DNA of 64,000 bases from Dermatemys mawii (Eukaryota > Chordata > Testudines > Dermatemydidae): positions 29,951,915-30,015,914 of the forward strand of contig ML677343.1 in assembly GCA_007922305.1 (NCBI GenBank), in the 5' to 3' direction. The translations under genes were made by a program, and so were the position numbers. Positions 23,301 through 33,455 of this stretch are shown here, piece after piece (positions within the stretch are counted from its first letter, which is position 1; each line of letters begins with the position of its first letter). Under the pieces are notes generated by a model. It saw only the letters and a list, made by a program, of their open reading frames with translations. It made no database searches and was not told the origin of the DNA.

Positions 23301-26300
23301 CTTCCGTAGTCATTTAGACAGAGAAGAGTCAAGATCCTGTCTGGCAACGAGCACATCCCATCCCTTGATAGCAACCCCCAACCCCGGCCACGAGGCTGAC
23401 GGAGCAGCAACTTCTCCCCTCTCTGGAGAGAGGATTGAGAACCTCTGCTCCACGTCAAAACAACCTTTTCCTTTCTGAGCTCCTCCCCACCCCCAATATG
23501 CCATAAAAACTCCACCGTCCACTGTGCCACAACTGGTTTGCTGAATATAAAAGCCTGGGCTGGCCTTAGAGGGGGGGCAGCAAGCAGGACAACTGGCCAG
23601 GACCCCACACCAAAGGGTGCCCTGTGAAGCTAAGTTACTCGGGCTTTTGGCTCCATCTCCAGGCTCAGCTTGGGCTTTCTACCCTGGGCCCGACAGAGCC
23701 TAATACAACCCCTTCTTTGTGGCCCCCAGTAGGCCCTGGACCCGTGGCTGAGACCTGCTGATCCAGCGCTTTCAGGGGAGACCCAAGAAAGGAGGAATGA
23801 CTAAAGGTCCCATCTTCTCACCTCAGGGAAGTCTACAGACATTCCTTGTACCCCGAGGAGAAAAAATTGGGCCCTGCATTCATATGTATTACCCCAGATT
23901 CAGTATCACACACAGTGCGTTTAGGAATGTTATTCTGTGCTCTTTTGATTTTTTTTGTAACCTATCAAACGTGCCCTTGCTTGATGTCCACCACTGCAGT
24001 GGGGTTTTTATACAGTATCTCCAAACACCACAACTCACAAGAGAGAAGCCACAGCCTTTGGTGGAAGGGATACTGCTGTTTTATTTTTATAAGGGTTGGC
24101 AAGGACGTATAGATTACATGAGCACTTTGGGGCTGAGGGCTATATGTTCTGGGCCAGATCCTGAGCTGGCAGAAATCAAGCACAGAAAGGCTGGTCCAGT
24201 GGTTAGGCCACTAGTATGGGACTTAAGAAACCTGGGCGGACTTCCCTGCTCTGCCACAGATTTCTTGTGTGACCTTGGGTGAGTCACTTAGCTTCTTGGT
24301 GGCTCAGTTCCCCGCTGCCTCACCTTACGCGGGTGCGATGTGGATAAATATGTGAAAGATTGCAAAGAACTCAAGACACATGGTCTCCTGTTCCCATTGT
24401 AACTGCCTTAAAAACACCGGCCCTTCACTGGAGCCGATTTACACCAGCGAAGGACCTGACCCCTCTCAGCACAGGAAGCTGCAGACACCGTCCTAAAGGA
24501 ACATGGCTCTCTCTGTGCGTCAGTGCTCAGAGGACAATAATGGGGGCGTGGGGGGAGAAAAGTCAGTTGCAACCAAGACGATGGATCAAGAGAGGTGGGA
24601 ACGTTCCACAAACCTCGGACAAACTGGCTGGCATCGAATATTTTGACCACCTCGTCCCGGTCCAGCTTGTTGGGCCTGTCCTTGTATAACATGCCGTTTC
24701 CGCTCCAGAAGACCCTCCCCTGGCACAGCCGCTTGATGAAGATGCCCTGTTTGTTGCTGTGCAACAGCACTCCCCGTTCCAGGTGCCCGAAGAGCTTCTT
24801 GGTGATGTGCTTCTGGCGGTCATTCGGGATGGCGTCGGCCGGAGGGAACGGCACGTGCTCCAGGCTGTCCGGGCCATACAGCTTGTCACAGTGGGCAGGG
24901 GCGTGGCTCAGGGAAATTCGGCAGCCTTCATGGTAAGAGGTAGTAGTGTGGCCGACCAGCTTCCCTCCATAATAGAAACTGATGACCATCTGCGAGTACG
25001 CTGCAGGGAGACATGCCCGCGGACAGCGAGTCAGAGGACGCAGCCAACCCCCTCCGCTGCTTTGCCCCGTGCTGCAGGAATAACCATCCCATTGCACAAG
25101 GGAACAAAGCTCCGCATGTCTAGCTGCAGCTGATAAGCCTGACCAGTGAGATTTGCCTACCTGGTTTTACCCGTTACCCCTTGGTTAGATTTAGGTAGGA
25201 CATGCCAGCAGGACAGTTTGCAAACAGGATTACACGTGTCAGTGTGGGGGAGGGAAGGGCACTGATTGCAGGCCCCAGGATCCTTTTCGCTGGGAACTGG
25301 AGGAGCAGATGGCTGCATACTTTGAGCAGTAGCTACCCCGGGGCCGATTCTAACCCCCTTCCTCACCTTGAATATTTCCTCACTCCATGAGCAGCCCCAC
25401 TGGCACCAGCAGCATGGCTTAGGTATGAGAGTAAGGGGTTTATAAACTGCCCCTTGGAAACACCCCACCCACTCCAGATTTCATTATCCGGGGAACCATC
25501 ATCCTGGAATAGCCTTCATCAGAGTGGACTGCGCTGCTCCTGCCATTTTGTGCTGTCAGCTAGGTGTGCAGTAGGGAATCCCCTGTGGACCTGGGATCCT
25601 TCCACCAACAAACTCTCTGCCCTTAAGGTGTCTGTCAGACTTTGTCCCTTGCTAACTAACTATATTGCCCTAGGTGTTTACATCTGCCACCTCTGCTGAA
25701 ACTTGCCCTTTCGCTCACGTTACGGTTTGTTATCTAAAGAACCTGCTAGGTCTCCAAACAAATGCCTGTCCCGATGCAGATGCTGGGGGCAAGCAATCTG
25801 CAGAGTGGATTTGCAACCAAGAGCCCGGTCCTCAGCTTTGCCAAGCCACGTTCTTGCTGTGGCAGGCAGGGATAGCAAAGGAGGCTTCATGTCACCTTTA
25901 CACTCCTCTTTCCCGATCCTGGGGGCACCCAGGGGCTGGTTTGGTCCTCAGTATAGGACCAAAGGTCTCCAGGTGCCACACGGAAGCATGAAGCGCGCTG
26001 GCCACAGTCCCTCCAGCTTTTGGCACATCTTCAACACCCAGGGAGGGCTGGAAGGACTGGCACAGAGCCGGGGCTATGGTAGACTCATGCCACCTGGGGA
26101 CTTCCCTATGCCCAGGGAATCCCCAGCTGGCTCTTTAAACCAACTTCATATGTGGTTGGAGCAGTGCAAAGGCGTCATCTTATTGGGCAGGATCTGGCCT
26201 CCTCCCTGACGCACAAATCTCGGCTACTGCTTAGCTTTAATACCTTTGCCTGGCGGCTGAGAATGGAACAGGGGCTGATGGAGTCAGAGCATTTCTGAAC

Positions 26301-28714
26301 AATGAAGCCCGAAGCTGCCATTTTCAGTGGCTCTGCCATTTCTAATGGTTATTTTCTCTATGTGGGCACAACGGTGGCAAAGCCAGGGACCGCCTCAGAG
26401 TGCCACATGAGAGGCAGCTGACACCATCCCAATGGAGGGCATAACTGAGCAAGGAAGCATGCAGTGGAATGGGATTTCCAGTACCTGAATGCAGCGGTTC
26501 GTAGCTGGAGTACCCATTCATCAGGGGCATAGCTGCTGCGGGAGAAGATATAAAGTTATATTTGTGTGCCAAGTTTTGACCCAAGCACCGAGATCTCTGG
26601 TAAAATCCAATGACCCGGCCACCCGCTCATTTCGCTCCAGTACCGTTTCCTCTCAAACCCTACATTCTTCCTCTCCTGATCGTCCTGATCCCGTCATGGT
26701 TCATAAGAGAAGAAAACCCTGCAAGGAGCCGTGCCCACATCAGGGGTTCCACTTCCCCAGCCAATTGAGCAGGGACAGAACTGGGATTCCCACCAGGGGA
26801 TCCAGAACAGTACTGCCACGTATGAGGAATTCACTAGACAATATACCACTATAAAGCCAACTTGTGGCTCTAACCCCACTGGGCCTGCAGCTGTTGTCCT
26901 TACCATTCCCAGTGGAATCAATGGGAGTTCTACCAGAGCAAGGCCTACACTCTCACTAAGGTCAGCCACTGCCAATGGGATGAGGAAATGAACCTTGTAC
27001 TTTAGATCTGGGGTGTCTGAATGTCTGCAGAGTCAGACGTCAGCCCCTGAGCAACTACAAAACACTGATGGACCTGCCATTGCAAAGATCATTTTTCCTG
27101 GACTTACAGTAAGATTTAAATTTGAGGTACAATGACATTTTAGGCATTTTTAATAAGCTTGTTCCTCAAACAAAAGAAATCCTCCATGAACATCAAATAT
27201 AGAGGCAGCTATTCAGAGATCATCAAAATTAGTCTTTGCTATCCTGGTTGTGTCCTCAAGGGATTACCCAATCAAACTAGACACTCTGTTCTATAAGTCC
27301 TGGACAGGCCTTACCAGAGCTTGGTTGCTGCATCCACCAGTCTGGTATTGGAGGGTTTCTACAATTCTCCTGAGGTGGGGAAGGGCTTCTCTTTATTATA
27401 CCAAGGTATTCGTCTACACCAGGAGACTGAGGAAGACAGAAAAGCTGTCAGATCATCCAGGCAACAAAACTGAGGATAAGCAGTTTTGCAGTTTCAGGCA
27501 ATCAACAATATATCAATGGCAATCAATATCGTATGGAAATGAGTCGTTATCTAAATTGCTCACCAGCCCATGAACAGGAGTAGTAAAAACAAACCTACTA
27601 GGGCCGCAGGGAATACTGTGTCATAGGTGAATTCTTCGGCTTTGTGACTGGTTAGAAGGAGTGGCCCTTGGATTTCATGGGCACACTGAGAGCAGAATTT
27701 ACCCCAACAACTTTGTATCACAATGAAGGGAGATAAGAGCTGCAAAAGTCTGACGTTCTGGTGAAACTCTTATTGAACTATATGCAAATGTGAGATGCAT
27801 TGATATTACAAGCAACTGCCACAGGTCTATACACTGTGGTACATGAATGAATGTAACTAACATATCTATAAAACATGCAGATTTGTTGTTCTTTCACCAG
27901 TGATATCAAAATCTAGTTCCCCTGGCTGTATGGTCCTATTAGAAAAGTGCAACACACAATTTCATGGGGAAACTTTACCCTCTAGCTTTTCCAACCAAAG
28001 AGAGATCACTTCACTATGGCAGTTAATTACCTCTTTTATTAGGTCATCTATTGCAGAAGGACTGCAGTCCATGTCAGTGGCTTCATTCAAGCTGCCTCCA
28101 TTAGCAATACCAGCTTTGCCTGGAAAGAAATACAAGAATTCAATGCTCAGCACATCCTACTGTATGCAGTGATCTAAGAAGGAACCAGGCCATAAAGCAT
28201 GCAAGAGAAGGCCATAGGATGGGGGTGACTTGCTTTTGGGAAATGTTTACCATTGTTAAAATAAAGAAACCTAGAATCCTTCATGGGATCTTACCTCTCA
28301 CTGTCATGTATGGGGAATTCACTTGACTATGTACCACTTTAGAGCCAGCATGTCTCCCTACAACTATGCAACCCTATTAGCTCTGCAGTTGAGGTCCTTT
28401 CTATTCCCACCGACATCAATGGTGGTTTTGCCAGAGCAAGGACAGCAGGATTGAGCCCAGCGGACTGCATGGGTGTGAATAAGATTAAATCCAGAAAACA
28501 GCCACATTTCTGCTGCGGCTGGGAACAATTTAATCTTCATTGGGGACTTTTTTCCCCTGCCAAAGCACAGCTCTGCACTGTTGAGGGGGAAATGTAATGT
28601 GATTTGCATAGTGCTTATAAAAAGTGTACAGAAATATAAAGCCTTCTGCGTGAATGAAGTTTACAGAGACCAAAATGCTAAAGGTAGACTTCCTGACAAC
28701 CAGATTTTGCATGC

Positions 28715-28751
<37 letters not shown>

Positions 28752-31700
28752 GCAAAAACAAAACCACAAATAAAAATAAACATAGCATAGCTAACACCAG
28801 ACCGGACATCACAGCAACAAATGTTCTCTGCTCAACCCCTGTTACTATAATCGCTGCTTTTGCTGTTGGGCAACGCGAGGGAGTTATTCTATTTCCTCAG
28901 CATTTGTACAGATTAAAGCAGATGTACCTTTAAGTTACAAGGGGGCATGAGGCCTGAATGTAAGGCCAAAACCACAACTAAAACCTTCCCCAGGACACAC
29001 TCTGGGGCTGATTCTGATCTCAGCCCAGACTCACCCCGGAAGAACTCCACTGACTTAGTGGAGTCACTCTGTGTTTATAGTGGTGCAAGTGGGAACAGGA
29101 TCAGACCTTCTGAGCCAGACTGCCATAGAGTACTGCCAGCTAATGTCACAGACAGCACGCTCGGTTTGGTTTCCCACTCGGTGGGAGTCGACTATCCTAC
29201 TCAAACAGCTATGGGATGAGGCCCTGGGGAGGAGGGTGAATTCCAAACTTTCCACCTGGAGTTTTCCCCAGATCCTTCCAGCGGGGGCTGAGGAGTGTTT
29301 ACTCTCCTGCCCTCTGCCTGCCCCTCCTCAACCATGGATCCCTGCCCCACAGCTCTAGGGAAGAGTGGGACAGTGCCATGGAGGTGGCTGACTCCGCCCC
29401 CCACCCCAATCCCACAACCAAGGCAGCTCTCCGGCACTGATCTAGGGGGTACAGCCTGGATTCCCACTGGCACAAGTGAATGTGGGATGTGGCCCAGAAA
29501 ATGCACTCAGAGCTGGCATAAGTCCACTTCTGTTTTTCCCTTTGCTTTAACAACCAGACACACTCTCTGTTCACCTATAAATCCCTCAGACATTCAATGC
29601 TCAGGAGACAGATGGCTAGGGAACAAGTCACTTAGTTTATCAGGACACTTACATTTCTGCTCTTCCTCTGGGACGATCCTGTACACTTTGTACGGCTCCG
29701 AGATGTCCAGCTGGGATCTGTCCGTCACCTCCTCGAAGTCCGGGCTCTTGTTCAGAGCACAGCGTAGCCTCGTTTTCCAAGTGGCTGGCTCGGCTTTGTC
29801 GCCTTCTTTAAATTTCCCTTTGAAAACTGCCCAAGCCTAAAACAAAAGAGAAAAGTGCTGCAGAGCGGAAGAACCAGCTGCACAATTAGAGCTCTGTTTT
29901 ACAGGGCTTATTAATTTTTCAGGGGTTCTTTTTAGCAATTTTTGAACTTTTATGCAGACTGCAAAAAAATCCAGGGGATTTGGGGCTCTCTCTGTATATA
30001 CAGCAATGAGTAATCTCTGGGTAATATTCCTGAGTGGTGCTTTAATGCAGTACCATTTCAAACAGCATGACATTAAAGCGCACTAGGGAGTCTTCAGTGA
30101 GCACCAGCAGGGTCTACACAAACCAGTTAATGCACAGCATGTTAGAGCACTATAGAAACCACAGCCCGAGTCCACACTACAGCTGTGGGTAGAACAAACC
30201 CTTAGATCCAAGTAACCATTTCTAGTGTTTATTGGCTAAACACCAATTTCATTGTCTTTTGATTGGTTAAAGGCTAAAATCCGAAGCCCAATTTATAACT
30301 TCAGGGCCAAATCTCACATTTGTTCCTCCAGGCCATTTCCTGATGTCCTCACTCAGGGAAACACCTAGCGACTTCCACCGCAGATCTAACCACCACTCCT
30401 AGGTACTTGCCTGCCCACTGTCACTGCAGTGTCTGAGTTCCTCACACTCTTCACTGGATTTACCCTCAGTTACAACACCGTTGTTAGGCAGAGAAGGGCT
30501 GTTAGCCCATTCTCACCGATGGGAAACTGAGGCGCAGCTATACACTTTTGGATAACCTTGAGCAAGTCCATCAGAGGTCAGGGTCCTAAGTACTGTACTA
30601 TCAGTCACACTGACTCACAAAGTGCCTAATTCTCCAGGGCACTGCAGCTTCTGCAGTCATCATTTAAACCCACATAAAATGCTTCCCACTCAGAGTTCTC
30701 CATTCATTTCATCCCAGGAGTTGTGTTCTACAGTCACTTTGCCCGGGGGGAAAATGACCACGCAAGGCACAAGAGAATCTGGCCCGCAATATCAGTGCAC
30801 TGGCAAGTCAGAGCTTACAAAGAAGAAGCTGCACTGGGTTTCGATCAAGTTTTCAAAAAACCTCTTGCCCCAAAATCTGACAACAAGCCGAGAGGGAAGT
30901 CTGCTGCATGCAAATAGCCTGTGTAGAGCCATCATATCCCTGACATGGAATTCTTTTCTTTCCAGAATTTTGCACAAATTGTGACTTACACAATCTGCCA
31001 CGATCCAAAATTAGTCTTGTAATTACCCTCATCATGATGGGAAGTCGAGTGAGAGATGTGGGTGGAGAGTCATAAGCTTTGTACTCTCTTCTTTTCATTG
31101 GTGTCTCCCAGCTCTAAATTAGTCTAAACAATCTTCTGTGTTCTCAATACTCTTGCCCATAGAGGGTCTGATTTCTAAAAAATACATTTGCAATTAACAC
31201 AACTGTGCTCGGCTCAGGCATAATAGCAATAATTAGGAGGTTTTAAATTGCTTTTGCATAGAAGATGCACAATGGTGCATTCATTCACATCCACAATATT
31301 AAGTGCTTTTAAAAAGCTATCACTCAAGGCTGGCATGATTTTCATTGCAGGGGAGGCAGTGTTGCCCAGTTAATACAGCACAGAAGTGGGACTCAGGTTT
31401 CTATTCTCTGCTTGGCCACTGGCCTGCTGGGTGACCTTAGACAAGTTATTTCCCTGTTCTGTGCCTCAATCTTCTCATCTGTGCAATGGGGATAATGACA
31501 GGCTTCCTTTGTAAAGCGCTTTGAGATCTACCTGTAAGAGCTAGGTATTTTTATTATTGTTACAGGCTAGTGAAAATTCATATTTAGGAACATTTCAAAA
31601 AGCTTATCAACATGGTGTCTTGCAATATAATGTCCACATATTGATTTGGAAAACAATATTAAATTAGCAGGCTTGATCCCTTTGGAGCAGTTTTGGTGTG

Positions 31701-32666
31701 CCATAAAAATGCTTCTTTAGGCCCTGATCCTGCAGAGACTTGACTGAAATCAATGGGACCTTTCGCAGTGAATAAAGCTGTGCACGTGAATAAGCATTTG
31801 CAGGATGGGGGCTGTAGCCTTATAAGTGTCTATGGCAACTATTCATAATAAAAACCAGAAAAAGACCCGTCAGTACCACCAATATGCTCCATATTCGATA
31901 GCTTCACCTTTTTAAACTCAGAGCCATAAACTCCTGAAAAGTTGGAGACACTAACTCACTGGGTTCAGATTCTGCACCTTACACCTGTGCGGCCTCAAGG
32001 CAGCCAACAGGGATCCATCTGAGCCAGATTTAGCCTCCCACTATAGTAATGTAGTTTCATCGGGACTCAGACAGCGGTAGGTGATTTCATCTCTACACCG
32101 AAACAGATCTTTGCAAGCGCCAATTTTCCACTGAAAAATGTTAGACCGGCCCTATCAACAAGGGCTGTGGGTGCTCAAAAAGAGGTGAGAGATGTATTAT
32201 TAATGCCCAAATGACATTAATTTAAAGGGGGATTGCGGCATTAGGCAATTCTCACTGGACAAAAAAAACGGGCAAGGCTGGAAGTCGGTTATACTGCCAA
32301 AAATAGGAGCAGGCTGGGCACTTCCTGCAAAGTCAATGAGAGACTCTCCAGAGGCAATCAGCAGCCTAGAGAACCAGCGTCGGGGGCAGCACTGCTCCGG
32401 CTGGAAGGGGATGTGCCCAATATGTTTGCAGTGAAAGAGAAAGTCACGGTGCACAAGGAGTGCTAAGAAAAGAAAATGACCATCTCTCCTACCTTGAATA
32501 TAGAAGCATCCACCTCCTGGTTGTAATCCTGTTTCCCAGCATGTTTCCATGGGATGCGGAACATGCTTTTCTCTTCATTTTCCCAGATCAGTCCTGGGTA
32601 CATCCCACTATCGATCTGTTCAATCAGCCACTGCCTGAGCCGTCTCCCGCCATTCCTGTCACACAT
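20182..32666 (-). CDS. IRF8: Interferon regulatory factor 8 (complete, 8 coding exons)
   Basis: Join on the minus strand: 32666-32493, 29836-29653, 28119-28031, 27426-27315, 26532-26485, 25000-24614, 22938-22823, 20358-20182. This gives 1287 nt and 428 residues plus stop; human IRF8 has 426. IRF8 is a nuclear transcription factor that drives monocyte, dendritic-cell and B-cell programmes, binding ISRE and ETS-IRF composite sites with partners such as PU.1 and other IRFs. Residues 1-115 form the winged-helix DNA-binding domain with the five conserved tryptophans (W13, W28, W40, W60, W78). Residues 120-202 are a variable linker keeping KRSPSPP and PDWW. Residues about 204-385 form the IRF-association domain with KLFGHLERGVLLH. 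The C-terminus ends RENQQITV as in mammals. The start ATG follows an acceptor by one base, as in human exon 2. All introns are GT-AG. The linker and C-terminal tail identify it as IRF8 rather than IRF4. Confidence 0.97.
20600..20765 (+). repeat. MIR-type SINE fragment, IRF8 intron 8
   Basis: 'actggtctcggattcagttc', 'cgggtcagggaacgtctc' and 'cacagtgcctagcacaatgg' match the SINE body and tail seen elsewhere in the window. It is antisense to IRF8. Confidence 0.55.
21611..21668 (+). repeat. Short tandem repeat of 'tttgctcatttaa'
   Basis: Units such as 'aatttgctcatttaatttgc' and 'gtttgctcatttaattaatg' repeat about three to four times with variation. It is a small local tandem array inside IRF8 intron 8. 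Confidence 0.6.
21808..22656 (+). mobile_element. 849-bp hAT-type non-autonomous element in IRF8 intron 8
   Basis: It begins 'cagggctggattaactc' and ends 'gaggtaatctggccctg', imperfect terminal inverted repeats. The flanks are aagttagg (21800-21807) and aagttagg (22657-22664), a perfect 8-bp target duplication. The interior is GC-rich and includes the stem-forming 'cagctcccattgg' / 'ccaatgggagctg'. Frames of up to 220 codons overlap it but none resembles a transposase. The perfect duplication suggests a fairly recent insertion. Confidence 0.85.
22823..22938 (-). CDS. IRF8: IRF8 exon 8
   Basis: 116 nt, encoding (E)LQQFYSGQGRFPESRVLLC, FGEEFPDTVPLRCKLILVQ. The acceptor is 'ctcctcctag' and the donor GTAAGG. 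It aligns with human ELQQFYNSQGRLPDGRVVLC without gaps and completes the association domain. Confidence 0.96.
24185..24360 (+). repeat. MIR-type SINE, IRF8 intron 7
   Basis: 'ctggtccagtggttaggcca', 'ccctgctctgccacag', 'gtgtgaccttgggtgagtca' and 'tgtggataaatatgtgaaag' follow the MIR order: tRNA-like head, core, tail. It lies about 250 bp downstream of exon 7 and is antisense to IRF8. Confidence 0.75.
24614..25000 (-). CDS. IRF8: IRF8 exon 7 (IRF-association domain)
   Basis: 387 nt, residues 203-331 with split codons at both ends. It encodes AYSQMVISFYYGGKLVGHTT, a Gly-Cys-Arg block, LYGPDSLEHVPFPPADAIPN, KLFGHLERGVLLHSNKQGIF and KRLCQGRVFWSGNGMLYKD, ending FDASQFVR. The acceptor is 'ctccctgcag' and the donor GTTTGT. 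This is the SMAD-like IRF-association domain that contacts PU.1 and partner IRFs. Confidence 0.97.
26485..26532 (-). CDS. IRF8: IRF8 exon 6 (48 or 51 nt)
   Basis: Encodes (A)MPLMNGYSSYEPLHS, aligning with human VPLVTGYTTYDAHHS. The donor is GTACTG. The acceptor is the tandem CAGCAG at 26533-26538. Using the distal site gives the length that matches human; using the proximal site adds one alanine. Confidence 0.9.
26533..26538 (-). promoter_or_regulatory. IRF8: NAGNAG tandem splice acceptor of IRF8 exon 6
   Basis: The minus strand reads 'ctcccgCAGCAGct'. Exon 6 can start at 26535 or 26532, giving ...SSAAMPL... or ...SSAMPL.... Both keep the frame. Tandem acceptors of this type often give a mixture of isoforms that differ by one residue. 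Confidence 0.75.
26805..26955 (+). repeat. Copy A of a duplicated intronic segment
   Basis: The order 'ggaattcactagacaatata', 'ccactataaagcca', 'gttgtccttaccattccca', 'atcaatgggagttctaccag' is repeated, diverged, at 28298-28445. The two copies flank IRF8 exons 4 and 5. They may be two members of one dispersed family or a local duplication. Confidence 0.65.
27315..27426 (-). CDS. IRF8: IRF8 exon 5
   Basis: 112 nt. The acceptor is 'gtcttcctcag' and the donor GTAAGG. It encodes SPGVDEYLGIIKRSPSPPQ, then ENCRNPPIPDWWMQQPSS. The KRSPSPP and PDWW words align with human IRF8 (MIKRSPSPPEACR, LPDWWAQQPS). The exon is easy to miss because no long open frame surrounds it. Confidence 0.93.
28031..28119 (-). 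CDS. IRF8: IRF8 exon 4
   Basis: 89 nt, residues 120-149, encoding (C)KAGIANGGSLNEATDMDC and SPSAIDDLIKE. The acceptor is 'tttccag' and the donor GTAATT. Human has CKLGVATAGCVNEVTEMECGRSEIDELIKE here, so length and frame agree although the linker has diverged. The exon ends in phase 0. Confidence 0.93.
28298..28445 (+). repeat. Copy B of a duplicated intronic segment
   Basis: 'ggaattcacttgactatgta', 'ccactttagagcca', 'ttgaggtcctttctattccc', 'atcaatggtggttttgccag' run parallel to copy A at 26805-26955. By eye divergence is about a quarter of positions, with a few indels. Confidence 0.65.
28715..28751. repeat. Back-to-back poly(T)-poly(A) tract
   Basis: About 13 T are followed directly by about 24 A, a self-complementary homopolymer pair in IRF8 intron 3. 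It may be the scar of two retroelement tails or a slippage hotspot, and it is a likely place for sequencing error. Confidence 0.85.
28983..29115 (+). repeat. Palindromic 'ctgattctgatctca' fold-back repeat
   Basis: 'ggggctgattctgatctc' at the left and 'gggaacaggatcagacctt' at the right form loose inverted ends. 'ctccactgacttagtggagt' in the centre is a near-palindrome. Similar elements lie at 33355-33455, 41690-41800 and 56493-56590. Confidence 0.5.
29653..29836 (-). CDS. IRF8: IRF8 exon 3
   Basis: Encodes residues 59-119 plus the first base of the next codon, from AWAVFKGKFKEGDKAEPATW to YRIVPEEEQK. The acceptor is 'tgttttag' and the donor GTAAGT. It completes the DNA-binding domain: W60, W78 and the recognition-helix stretch KTRLRCALNKSPDF. 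Lys79 and Thr80 match positions I recall as altered in human IRF8 deficiency. Confidence 0.97.
31348..31565 (+). repeat. MIR-type SINE, IRF8 intron 2
   Basis: Nearly full length: 'gaggcagtgttgcccag', 'agtgggactcagg', 'ctgggtgaccttagacaagt', 'ctgtgcctcaatcttctcat', 'ctgtgcaatggggataatga' and the tail 'aaagcgctttgagatctacc'. It is antisense to IRF8. Confidence 0.85.
31715..31812 (+). repeat. Palindromic 'gccctgatcctgca' fold-back repeat
   Basis: The left end 'taggccctgatcctgcagag' is loosely inverted at the right by 'tgcaggatgggggct'. The centre has 'aaatcaatgggac'. This is a common small sauropsid repeat type. Confidence 0.5.
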
Positions 32667-32667
32667 C
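32493..32667 (-). CDS. IRF8: IRF8 exon 2 (first coding exon)
   Basis: The acceptor 'tttcag' is followed by one untranslated G and then the ATG at 32666-32664. The exon encodes residues 1-58, starting MCDRNGGRRLRQWLIEQIDS and ending VDASIFK, then the donor GTAGGA. It carries three of the five DNA-binding-domain tryptophans (W13, W28, W40). From memory, the block differs from human mainly by Gly for Ser at position 21. Confidence 0.97.
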
Positions 32668-33009
32668 CTGAAAGTGAAATTGACAGGATCCGTTACATGC
32701 CTCCAACCAGTCACACTCCAGCCACATACAGAAATCAAGTGTCACACTTCAAGGAGTTCTTCTGTGCAGCACGCAGACATCAGGAGTCAGCAGCAATTGG
32801 AAGGGGGCTAGACTTTGCACCACTGGCCACGGCTGTCTTCATTTTCTCTGTCTTGTACATGGTCAGCACTTAACAGACCATATACGGAGATATCAAAAGT
32901 CCTAATTATTGGGTATACATAACCAATGCCAAAACTATTAAATGCCCCCAGTACTCTGTGACAGACAGCCCATTATAAATTACTATTAATAGCAATCATT
33001 TGCACTTAT

Positions 33010-33325
33010 ATAGTAACTACTATTCAAGGATCTCAAAGCTCACTATTATCCCCATTTTACAAATAAAGAAACGGAGGCACAGAGAGGGAGTAAGTGATTT
33101 GCCCCGGGCCACAATGGGAGTGGGTGTCAGTCAGGACTAGAACCAAGAACTCCCTAGCTCTCATCACTAGACCATGCTGCCCACTAGTCACACTGTGGAT
33201 TGATTTCAAGGCTCTTTGAGGCAAGGACTATCTTTTTGTTCTGGATCTGTACAGCGCCTAGCACAATGGGGTCCTGGTCCAGAGCACAGCTCCTAAGTGC
33301 TATCATAATACACCTAATAAATAAG
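33010..33325. repeat. Two SINE fragments, IRF8 intron 1
   Basis: 33010-33185 is a MIR on the minus strand ('tatccccattttac', 'gaggcacagagagggag', 'cactagaccatgctgcc'). 33200-33325 is a SINE tail on the plus strand ('ctgtacagcgcctagcacaa' ... 'aataaataag'). Confidence 0.75.
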
Positions 33326-33354
33326 GAAAAGAGCACAATTTAGATGTAAAGAAT

Positions 33355-33455
33355 CAAATTCTGCTTTCAGTTACACTGGTGTAAATGCACAGTAACTCCA
33401 TTGATTTCAGGAGAGAGAGGACGTTTCATAGCCAAGAGCAGAATCTGGCCTAAAG
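33355..33455 (+). repeat. Palindromic fold-back repeat, IRF8 intron 1
   Basis: 'aaattctgctttcagttaca' at the left pairs loosely with 'gagcagaatctggcc' at the right; the centre has 'gtaactccattgatttcagg'. It belongs to the same type as 28983-29115. Confidence 0.5.

Noticed and set aside
20182..32666. IRF4 as the identity of the IRF gene
   Set aside because: The linker words (KRSPSPP, PDWW), the start MCDRNGGRRLRQWL and the C-terminal FRENQQITV are those of IRF8. IRF4 differs at all of these.
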